A stretch of 43,316 nt of DNA, taken from an uncultured Bacteroidota bacterium. Lineage in GTDB: Bacteria; Bacteroidota; Bacteroidia; Chitinophagales; Chitinophagaceae. The stretch spans positions 1-43,316 of the forward strand of contig CAJADG010000015.1 of the NCBI GenBank assembly GCA_903938445.1, read 5' to 3'. The position numbers were made by a program, and so were the translations under genes. The notes under the pieces are model-generated. The model was not told where the DNA came from and did no database searches. It worked only from the letters and a program-made list of their open reading frames with translations. Positions 25,673 to 32,896 of the stretch are shown in pieces. Numbering within the stretch: the first letter of the stretch is position 1; each line of letters opens with the position of its first letter.

Positions 25673-26320
25673 ATGGACTTAAATTCAATCATGAAGATTT
25701 TCTTGCCTAAAGACAGAGTGTTTTTTCAATTATTTGAGGAAGTTTCCGAACACGTGCAACAAATGGGTGAAAAATTAAAAGAAATGGTGAACGAACCAGA
25801 TGCAGATATGAGAGCAAATATTTTGGCTCAAATCGAAAATTTAGAACATAAAAATGATGACTTAACGCATAATATTTTTACTGAATTAGGAAGAAATTTT
25901 ATCACTCCATTTGATAGAGAGGATATTCACTACCTAGCTACTTCATTGGACGATATCGCTGATTATATTTATGCATCGGCTAAAAAAATAAACTTCTATA
26001 AGGTAAATCCTAATGATACTGGTATTCACAAATTAGCAGAATTAATCTTACAAGGTACTGCTGAAACTAAGAAAGCAGTGATGGGCCTTCGTAACATGAA
26101 GAATATCAAGGAAATGACGGAAGCTATGATTAAGGTGAATAGTATCGAAAATCAGGCGGATGATGTATTTGATATGAGTATCGAGAAATTATTTGAACAA
26201 GAAAATGACTTCAAAGAAGTGATTAAGAAAAGAGAAATTTATCAGGTGTTAGAAATTGCCACTGATAAAATCGAAGATGTTTCAAATGTGATCGAATCCA
26301 TCATTATCAAGTACGCTTAA
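25673..26320 (+). CDS. DUF47 family protein (PhoU-like partner of Pit transporter)
   Basis: This 215-residue all-helical cytosolic protein belongs to DUF47 (PF01865), distantly related to PhoU. Typical segments are FFQLFEEVSEHVQQMG, ITPFDREDIHYLATSLDDIADYIY (residues about 78-103), and the closing EIATDKIEDVSNVIESIIIKYA. DUF47 genes almost always precede a PiT-type phosphate transporter gene, as here with an 11-bp gap. The protein is thought to control or assist the transporter; PhoU-like proteins bind metal clusters through ExxxD motifs, and several Glu/Asp pairs of that kind are present. Confidence 0.9.
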   Translation: MDLNSIMKIFLPKDRVFFQLFEEVSEHVQQMGEKLKEMVNEPDADMRANILAQIENLEHKNDDLTHNIFTELGRNFITPFDREDIHYLATSLDDIADYIYASAKKINFYKVNPNDTGIHKLAELILQGTAETKKAVMGLRNMKNIKEMTEAMIKVNSIENQADDVFDMSIEKLFEQENDFKEVIKKREIYQVLEIATDKIEDVSNVIESIIIKYA

Positions 26321-26331
26321 TTTAATATAAG

Positions 26332-28044
26332 ATGACCTTATTAATTATCATCATAGCGCTTGCGCTAGTTTTTGACTATATCAATGGATTTCACGACGCT
26401 GCAAACTCCATTGCTACCGTGGTTTCAACCAAGGTGTTGACTCCTTTTCAAGCGGTAATTTGGGCTGCTATATTTAATTCAGTAGCATTTTGGATTTTTA
26501 AAGATCACGCAGTTGCGAACTCAATTAGCAAAACTGTTTATAAAGATTTTATTACACTACCTGTAATTTTTTCAGGATTATTGGCTGCTATTTTCTGGAA
26601 CTTACTTACTTGGTGGTATGGAATTCCATCATCATCTTCGCATACCTTAATTGGAGGTTTTGCGGGTGCAGCGATTGTACATGCTTTAATGTTAAAGGGC
26701 GTTGATTATTCTTGGGCTAAAATTGTTGATACGGAAACTATTGTAAAAACAATTTTGTTCATTTTCTTGGCTCCAATCATTGGAATTTTAATATCCGTGT
26801 TTATCACGCTGGTCACCATTATGAGAAATATTTGGTGGCGACTTGTCATTATTTCCTTAGCCACTCTAGGAACAGTGATCATGTTTGATCGTTTTGAGGA
26901 TAGCAAAATAAAAGAAAACGTTCAAAAATTTTATAGCATTGATAAGTATGAAAAAGAAATTGCCAATTTGAATGCTGAATTAAAACACAAAACTGGAGAC
27001 ACCATTTTATTGAACAGCTTAAAAACAAATGAGGAGAAATTAGCAAAAGCAAAAGAAAAATATGCTCAAATTGAACCTAGCTTAAGTGATTTTGATAATT
27101 TAGGTGCAAAACAAATTGCTAAAACTGCAAATGATAAAAATATTTTAAAAGGGGTGGCGGCAAGTAAGTTAAGAGACGCCGTTCGTAATGCAAATGACTT
27201 TTTAGTTTTAGAAGCAAAGGCTCCTGAAAATGTAGATGCTAAAAAAGAATACGACGTAGCGAAAGTTAAAACTGAATTGTACAAAGAGCCTTTAAATTTA
27301 TATTTGGATCATAAGATTGGAATTGATTCAACAATCTCTTTAATGAATGCAGCTTATCCAATTCAAGATAAAAATATTGAAAAGGTAAAAGCTAAATTAG
27401 TGAGCTTTGATATTCAAAAAATATTTGAAGACGAAATAGACAAGGCTGATAATTCTATTATTGTATATGGTATTGTTGGGGCAGCTATCATTTTTATGTT
27501 GATTTATGTTTATGTGGAAAAAATAAAAACACCTACTGCATTTACAGTTGCCAATATGTTTAAAAAACTACAGTTATTTAGTTCGGCAGCATTTAGTATT
27601 GGACATGGTGGTAATGATGCTCAAAAAGTAATGGGTATTATTGGTGCTGCATTAATTGCCAATGGAAGTATTCAAGAGTTTGGACAATTGCCAGGTTGGG
27701 TACCAGTTGCATGTTACTTATCAATTGGATTGGGTACCATGAGTGGTGGATGGAAAATTGTAAAAACAATGGGATCTAAAATCACTAAAGTAACTCCATT
27801 GGAAGGTGTAGCAGCAGAAACTGCAGGAGCATTTACTTTATTCTTTACTGGTCAAATGGGTATTCCTGTTTCTACAACACATACCATTACAGGTTCCATT
27901 ATTGGTGTAGGTGCTACTAAAAGATTAAGTGCCGTAAGATGGGGCGTAACTACCAACTTATTATGGGCTTGGGTATTAACCATTCCTGTAAGTGGTGTGT
28001 TAGCTGCTATTACTTACTTGATTGTTCATTATTTAATGAAATAA
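26332..28044 (+). CDS. PiT-family inorganic phosphate transporter
   Basis: The 570-residue membrane protein has the two PHO4 signature halves: FDYINGFHDAANSIATVVST near the N-terminus and FSIGHGGNDAQKVMGIIGA near residue 420. SSSHTLIGG and STTHTITGS occur in the corresponding loops. It imports phosphate with protons or sodium. Between the halves, roughly residues 190-370, is a long hydrophilic stretch rich in Lys, Glu and Ala with coiled-coil character, flanked by membrane segments. This makes the protein longer than typical bacterial Pit. It forms an operon with the DUF47 gene, and a terminator follows. Confidence 0.92.
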   Translation: MTLLIIIIALALVFDYINGFHDAANSIATVVSTKVLTPFQAVIWAAIFNSVAFWIFKDHAVANSISKTVYKDFITLPVIFSGLLAAIFWNLLTWWYGIPSSSSHTLIGGFAGAAIVHALMLKGVDYSWAKIVDTETIVKTILFIFLAPIIGILISVFITLVTIMRNIWWRLVIISLATLGTVIMFDRFEDSKIKENVQKFYSIDKYEKEIANLNAELKHKTGDTILLNSLKTNEEKLAKAKEKYAQIEPSLSDFDNLGAKQIAKTANDKNILKGVAASKLRDAVRNANDFLVLEAKAPENVDAKKEYDVAKVKTELYKEPLNLYLDHKIGIDSTISLMNAAYPIQDKNIEKVKAKLVSFDIQKIFEDEIDKADNSIIVYGIVGAAIIFMLIYVYVEKIKTPTAFTVANMFKKLQLFSSAAFSIGHGGNDAQKVMGIIGAALIANGSIQEFGQLPGWVPVACYLSIGLGTMSGGWKIVKTMGSKITKVTPLEGVAAETAGAFTLFFTGQMGIPVSTTHTITGSIIGVGATKRLSAVRWGVTTNLLWAWVLTIPVSGVLAAITYLIVHYLMK

Positions 28045-28062
28045 AATTCAAAATAGATCTAT

Positions 28063-28093
28063 AAAAAAGTCCTTCTAATTGAAGGACTTTTTT
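28063..28093 (+). terminator. Terminator of the DUF47-PiT operon
   Basis: AAAAAAGTCCTTC and GAAGGACTTTTTT form a 13-bp perfect stem around the loop TAATT, immediately after the transporter stop codon. Confidence 0.85.
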
Positions 28094-28141
28094 ATTTTCA
28101 AATATTGCAATCGTTTGAAATATTTTAGAAAGTGCAATACC

Positions 28142-28157
28142 GTTAGTTAGTTAGTTA
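28142..28157. repeat. Short (GTTA)4 tandem repeat
   Basis: Four perfect copies of GTTA lie about 70 bp upstream of the CBM48-like gene. Four units are too few to claim phase variation, but the position could affect promoter spacing if the number varies between strains. Confidence 0.6.
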
Positions 28158-28229
28158 AATTTTTATAATACAGAACGGGTTACTTTTAATTAGTACAGGT
28201 ATTAATTATATAACCATAATAATAATACC

Positions 28230-28517
28230 ATGATTGAAAAAAAATATTATAAGACTAAGGATTACGTAAAAGTAAAGTTCACTTTAAATGCAGAAGCTAA
28301 AAAAGTAGATATTTTAGGTTTAAACAATGAGTGGAAAAAGGGTGTTGCAATGACTAAGAAAAAAGAAGGTGTTTTTTCTGCAGAGTTAAACTTACCTAAA
28401 GAATCTTCACACGAGTTTAGATATTTCTTAGATAAAAAAGTTTGGTTAAATGACGAACAAGCCGACGCAGAAACTGCAAATGCTTTTGGAACAACCAATA
28501 GTGTTTTATCTATCTAA
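28230..28517 (+). CDS. Small isoamylase-early-set / CBM48-like protein
   Basis: This 95-residue protein is a single Ig-like domain of the glycogen-recognition type found at the N-terminus of branching enzymes and in AMPK. The pattern VKVKFTLNAEAKKVDILGLNNEWKK, then SAELNLPKESSHEFRYFLDKKVWLNDEQADA, is clear and complete. No catalytic domain is attached and no signal peptide is present. Free-standing versions are frequent in Bacteroidota and may bind glycogen or act as small regulatory subunits; function is unproven. It is a single-gene unit with its own terminator. Confidence 0.85.
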   Translation: MIEKKYYKTKDYVKVKFTLNAEAKKVDILGLNNEWKKGVAMTKKKEGVFSAELNLPKESSHEFRYFLDKKVWLNDEQADAETANAFGTTNSVLSI

Positions 28518-28557
28518 CAAATAGTTTTATAAAAGCTAATAAATTTTTGTGCTTAAT

Positions 28558-28591
28558 AAAAAAGCTTCTACTTTATGGTAGAAGCTTTTTT
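28558..28591. terminator. Bidirectional terminator between CBM48-like and M24 genes
   Basis: AAAAAAGCTTCTAC and GTAGAAGCTTTTTT form a 14-bp perfect stem with loop TTTATG. It lies between convergent stop codons and has T-runs on both strands. Confidence 0.85.
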
Positions 28592-28592
28592 A

Positions 28593-29879
28593 TTAATTAT
28601 TGATGATATGTATTTTAGTTTGTCGATCATCTATATATTTAAAATCAGTACCATTATAAAATCCGTTTTGTTCTAAAGCAACGCGTACTGGCTTATCCCA
28701 TTCCTTTAGTTTATGCATTGCATTTAACTCAATGGAATAGCAAGTGTTTTTGTGCATTTTATAATCCCCTGAGCCAGGAACACCTCCTTGCATATCCCAC
28801 ATACCAATTGTAGTTCCGGCTGCATGACCATGAAATCCAATTGGATGCGTATATATACTTGGCGTAATGCCTTCCGATTTTGCTTGGGCTAATGATGCCG
28901 CTAAAATTTGGTTTCCAGTAATACCTAGTTTAAAATGACTGGTTAAAATATCTTGTAATCTATTGGTTTTAGTAAAGGCATCCTGTAAATCGGCTGGTGC
29001 CTCTTTTTCATTTGGTAGTAATACATACGCCTGCTCCTGAACATCTGAATTTAATCGTAAGTAGGAAATGCCAAAATCGCAATGTAAAAAATCACCTGGT
29101 CTAATTATATCATCATTGTCATTGCTCACCCTGCGTTGAATTTCAACGGAAGGATGAAACCAAGTGCTTAAACCCATGTCACTTAATTTTTGTCTAAACC
29201 ACCACACAACATCATTTGCTGTAGTAGAATTCACTTTAATTACTTTATTGCTAAATCCTTCTTTAATAATAGCATGTGTAATTTTTAAGAGTGTCGGATA
29301 ATAAGCCATTTCTTTTTCAGTCCTTGTTTCTAACCAGGAAACGGCAAGCGGCTCTGCAGAAATAATATGCTTTTTTTCCTCCTCGTTTAAATGACTCAAA
29401 AATTCTTTATACTCTGTTAAATCCATACCATCAGCATGTCCAAAATCTGCAGAATAGTTTAAAGCAATATGATTAGGATGCAAAGTTCGAAGTAAACTCA
29501 CTAGAGCGTCCCATTGATCAGGATTTTTTTCTGGATTCCAAGCAGCTTGGATTTGTTTGCCAACTGGATACCTTGCTACAGCATACTTTTTATAGATATT
29601 ATTTTTTGTATCACGATAGAACACTAAAATGGTTCTTCTTCTTGCAGACAACCATTCGGCTGGTAGAAAGGTTTTTACAATTGGGTCTTCGTTGTATTCT
29701 CTTGTAGCCATTATCCAACAATCTATTTGGGTTGAATCCATTAATTTGGGCAATAAATTTTCCAAGCGATCGTCTAACAAATCATTGATAATTTTTGCTT
29801 GTGATTGCATACTTTCCACTTGCGCATTTGTAATGCTGGCACTAATCAATAATATGGTGATAATAAATAGTCTTTTCAT
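28593..29879 (-). CDS. Exported M24-family metallopeptidase (Xaa-Pro aminopeptidase-like)
   Basis: The 428-residue product has a Sec signal ending NAQVE. A creatinase-type N-terminal domain and a pita-bread M24 domain follow. The metal ligands are all present: Asp in HCDFGISY, the second Asp in LNSDVQEQAY, His in IGFHGHAAG, Glu in YSIELNAMH and Glu in VALEQNG. Members cleave N-terminal residues before proline or hydrolyse related amides. The signal peptide makes this a periplasmic or surface enzyme, which fits peptide use with the M28 peptidase and penicillin-acylase-type enzymes encoded in the same window. Confidence 0.88.
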   Translation of the reverse strand: MKRLFIITILLISASITNAQVESMQSQAKIINDLLDDRLENLLPKLMDSTQIDCWIMATREYNEDPIVKTFLPAEWLSARRRTILVFYRDTKNNIYKKYAVARYPVGKQIQAAWNPEKNPDQWDALVSLLRTLHPNHIALNYSADFGHADGMDLTEYKEFLSHLNEEEKKHIISAEPLAVSWLETRTEKEMAYYPTLLKITHAIIKEGFSNKVIKVNSTTANDVVWWFRQKLSDMGLSTWFHPSVEIQRRVSNDNDDIIRPGDFLHCDFGISYLRLNSDVQEQAYVLLPNEKEAPADLQDAFTKTNRLQDILTSHFKLGITGNQILAASLAQAKSEGITPSIYTHPIGFHGHAAGTTIGMWDMQGGVPGSGDYKMHKNTCYSIELNAMHKLKEWDKPVRVALEQNGFYNGTDFKYIDDRQTKIHIINN

Positions 29880-29942
29880 AATTTATCTGTAGTAATGATA
29901 CCAAAATAGGCTTTGACTAAATTAACAACTAAATTTGCAATT

Positions 29943-32009
29943 ATGAAGTTTTATTTGAGTCTTTTAACGTTGCTGTTGATTTTTCTTTCTACAGATATAT
30001 ATAGCCAGGATAGTGTTTATAATCAACTCAATCCTGTTATTGTAACAGGTAATAAAATTCAAGAAAAAAGAAGCGAATCACCAATTGCTATATCGGTTAT
30101 ATCAAAAGAAAACATTGAAAAAATCAAACCCAATCGGATTGAATTTTTATTAAATACAGTTAGTGGAGTGTACATGCCGAGCATTGGCAATGAACAACAT
30201 ATGATGGCTATAAGACAACCCATTTCCTTAAAAGGATTGTATTTGTATTTAGAAGATGGAATGCCCATAAGAACTAGCGGGCTTTTTAGCAACAACGCCT
30301 TAATTGAAATAAATACGGGGGCAATAAAAAGTTTGGAAGTGATAAAAGGTCCCGCATCGGCTTTATATGGTGCTGAAGCCATTGGTGGAGTGATTAATGT
30401 ATTAACGCAAGCGGCAGGGGACAAAAAATTAATTCAGTTCAGCAATCAAATTAATTCAATTGGTCTTTTTAAATCGGATCTAAGTTTTGGAATTCCTTCT
30501 TCAAAAGGAGGTTGGTTTATCAATACCAATTATGCAGCTCAAAACAAAGGCCCTATTGATTATAGTGATTTTAATAAAAAAGGAATTAGTATTCGACATG
30601 ATTTTGAAAATGGAAAGTGGAGTGGATTCCAGACTTTACAATACATTGACTATTATGCACAGATGACAGGATCGGTGGATAGTATTCACTTTGCATCACA
30701 TAATTTTAGTTCACTACAAACATTTACTTTTCGAAAAATAAATGCATTAAGATTAAGGCAAAATTTAAATTATCGCTGGAGTGACAATGCAAGTACTGTT
30801 TTAAATGTAATGTATCGTGATAATGCAATGGATCAAAATCCAACCTATTCTATAGCGAACACGAGTAATCCCACAAAATTTAAAGGTCAAATCAATCGAA
30901 ATGAATTCAATTCCATTGCACTGGATATACAACATATTATTTCCCTAAAATCCATCAATAGTAAATTTGTCATTGGAGCTTCGAGTGATTTTACCAATCA
31001 AAATTTAAAAGCACATTATATTGATATTTTTAAAGACACGTTGCTTGGCAAGTATACCAAATACACTTATCCAGCAAGGGATTCATTGGTTTCCAATTAT
31101 CAAACAAAAATTAATAACCAGGCAGTTTATATAAATTTTATTTCAAAAATTGGAACACATATCAAAACAAACCTCGCAGTAAGATATGATCAGTTTGAAT
31201 ATCAATTTTCGAACTTATTAAACACAGGAACCCCAAGTTCGAATAATAATTTTTCAAGCTTCATTCCAAAACTAGGGATTACCTATAATCAAAATAATTT
31301 TGGACTTTATACCAACTATAGTGAAGGATTTGTGCCACCTCAAATCACAGAAATTTATAACGCCATTAGAGTGCCTTACCTATTGCCTCAAACATTTAAT
31401 AATATAGAAGCGGGTGGATGGGTAAACTATCAAAAATGGCACAGTGAGATTTCAATTTACCAGCTTATTGGTAATAATGAAATCATTTCAGTTAGACAAC
31501 CCGATGGGGTGAATTTGAATCAAAACAGTGGTGCTACAAAACATATAGGCATTGAATACCAGATAAAATATAAGCCTACCAATTCCATTGAATTCAATTG
31601 GAGTGCTACCAATGCAAAACATAATTATATTGCTACGAACATAAAAGGAGTAGATGTAAGTGGCAATGAAATGAGTGCAGCGCCTCATTTTTGGAGTAAT
31701 TTAAGTAGCAATATAAAATTGAATACCCAACTTAGTTCGAATCTTGAATGGCAACATCAAAGTAGTTATTTTATGGATGAAACCAAAGCTACCAAATATC
31801 CTGGATTTGATGTATTAAATGTAAGGTTCAATTATAATATTAGAAATTCATCATTTTGGTTACATATCTTAAATGTTACCAATAGCTATTATTCAACCAT
31901 GGCTACCAAAAATTTTAGCGTAAAAGGAAATGCTGCGTACTCCTATTATATGGGGGAGCCACGCAGCATTGCAATTGGTTGGAAATGGTCGCTTAGTGGA
32001 CCTTTCTAA
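29943..32009 (+). CDS. TonB-dependent outer-membrane receptor
   Basis: I start at the ATG at 29943 (688 residues) instead of an in-frame TTG 30 bp upstream, because the signal peptide (MKFYLSLLTLL to IYSQ) begins there. The plug domain covers about residues 30-155 with IAISVISKENIEKI, LYLYLEDGMPI and LEVIKGPASALYGAEAIGGVINVLT. The rest is a typical barrel, for example NYSEGFVPPQITEIYN. The substrate is not evident; no SusD-like or lipoprotein partner gene is adjacent. TAAATTTG, a match to the -7 consensus, lies only 6 bp before the ATG, so the transcript may be nearly leaderless or the match fortuitous. The end is 2 bp from the convergent GLPGLI gene end. Confidence 0.88.
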   Translation: MKFYLSLLTLLLIFLSTDIYSQDSVYNQLNPVIVTGNKIQEKRSESPIAISVISKENIEKIKPNRIEFLLNTVSGVYMPSIGNEQHMMAIRQPISLKGLYLYLEDGMPIRTSGLFSNNALIEINTGAIKSLEVIKGPASALYGAEAIGGVINVLTQAAGDKKLIQFSNQINSIGLFKSDLSFGIPSSKGGWFINTNYAAQNKGPIDYSDFNKKGISIRHDFENGKWSGFQTLQYIDYYAQMTGSVDSIHFASHNFSSLQTFTFRKINALRLRQNLNYRWSDNASTVLNVMYRDNAMDQNPTYSIANTSNPTKFKGQINRNEFNSIALDIQHIISLKSINSKFVIGASSDFTNQNLKAHYIDIFKDTLLGKYTKYTYPARDSLVSNYQTKINNQAVYINFISKIGTHIKTNLAVRYDQFEYQFSNLLNTGTPSSNNNFSSFIPKLGITYNQNNFGLYTNYSEGFVPPQITEIYNAIRVPYLLPQTFNNIEAGGWVNYQKWHSEISIYQLIGNNEIISVRQPDGVNLNQNSGATKHIGIEYQIKYKPTNSIEFNWSATNAKHNYIATNIKGVDVSGNEMSAAPHFWSNLSSNIKLNTQLSSNLEWQHQSSYFMDETKATKYPGFDVLNVRFNYNIRNSSFWLHILNVTNSYYSTMATKNFSVKGNAAYSYYMGEPRSIAIGWKWSLSGPF

Positions 32010-32011
32010 AA

Positions 32012-32854
32012 CTAGTTATTATTCATTCGAATTCTCATTCCTCCCATGCCACCACCTCTTTGCATGTCTTCCATTAATTTTTTCATGGCATCTTGGAACT
32101 GAGCTCTATTCATTTTATCACCCTTTGTAGGTTGCGTTAATTCTTTCTTAGGATACTTGGTAGTTACTTCGGTAGCAGTAGTTACGTTTGAACCATTATC
32201 CATATCTACTTCTAAAATAGCACCTGGTAAACCCGTATATACTTCTGGACCCACCGAAGCTGCTATATCTTCAGTATACCAAACAACAACTTCTGTTTCT
32301 TTTGGCACTATTGGCGCATCTGCTTTTTTTGCAGAATCAGTTGTTGCAGCATTGTTTCGACCCATTCTTAAACCACCCATTCTTACCATTTGTGCAGCAA
32401 CTGTAGTTGTCGCTTTTTTACATAAATGCTTGGCAATGGTTTTAGTTTCTTCAGAAATTTTCCATTTTAAAGGCTTTAAAGAATCTACTACTAAAAATGT
32501 TTTTTCAAACATTGGTCTTGATTCGTATTGCATTTGCGAAGCTAAATCAATATAGGTAGTAGTTTCAGGCATTCTAAAATTAAAACGCTGACCACCTCTG
32601 TCGCCACCATTGTTGGCAAAAGGATCTGGCGCTTCATCATCTGGTACAGAACGGAATAAACTTGCCTTATCATTGAATAACAATTCAAAATTCGCAGTTC
32701 TAAATTCTGGTACTCTTGTGCGCATTTCAGGATCCGTAATCATACGCCACATGTTTATTTTACGTTCGTATACAATTTTACCTTCCTTCATTTGCGCCAA
32801 AAGCGATGTAGTAGATAATAATACCAATCCGAAACCAAAGATTATTTTTTTCAT
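32012..32854 (-). CDS. GLPGLI family exported protein
   Basis: With the ATG at 32854 (an ATG at 32863 is equally possible) the protein has 280 residues. It has a signal peptide ending LLAQM and the family pattern KEGKIVYERKI near the start, YTGLPGAILEVDMDNG as the namesake motif, and VWYTEDI just before. The GLPGLI family is confined to Bacteroidota; its genes commonly neighbour those of TonB-dependent receptor-like proteins, and function is unknown. Unusually, the C-terminus is Gly/Met/Arg-rich (QRGGGMGGMRIRMNNN), resembling the tail of the partner receptor encoded upstream, which ends GGGQRMMIRM. The gene is 42 bp downstream of that receptor gene, probably in one transcript. Confidence 0.85.
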   Translation of the reverse strand: MKKIIFGFGLVLLSTTSLLAQMKEGKIVYERKINMWRMITDPEMRTRVPEFRTANFELLFNDKASLFRSVPDDEAPDPFANNGGDRGGQRFNFRMPETTTYIDLASQMQYESRPMFEKTFLVVDSLKPLKWKISEETKTIAKHLCKKATTTVAAQMVRMGGLRMGRNNAATTDSAKKADAPIVPKETEVVVWYTEDIAASVGPEVYTGLPGAILEVDMDNGSNVTTATEVTTKYPKKELTQPTKGDKMNRAQFQDAMKKLMEDMQRGGGMGGMRIRMNNN

Positions 32855-32896
32855 AAGTAGCATTTAAATTGCTGAGTAAATATAAGATTTATAAAA

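Noticed and set aside
28142..28157. (GTTA)4 as a phase-variation switch
   Set aside because: Only four units and well upstream of the gene; no sign that its length would alter a reading frame.
29930..29937. TAAATTTG as the promoter of the TonB receptor gene
   Set aside because: It matches the -7 consensus, but it lies only 6 bp before the ATG and lacks a well-spaced TTG, so it was not listed as a feature.
30059..30424. 121-codon open frame on the minus strand inside the TonB receptor gene
   Set aside because: It lies wholly antisense to a well-supported plug domain, has no recognisable protein features and is explained by codon bias of the receptor.
32157..32555. 132-codon plus-strand frame inside the GLPGLI gene
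   Set aside because: Antisense shadow of a recognised family protein, with a low-complexity Val/Ser-rich product.
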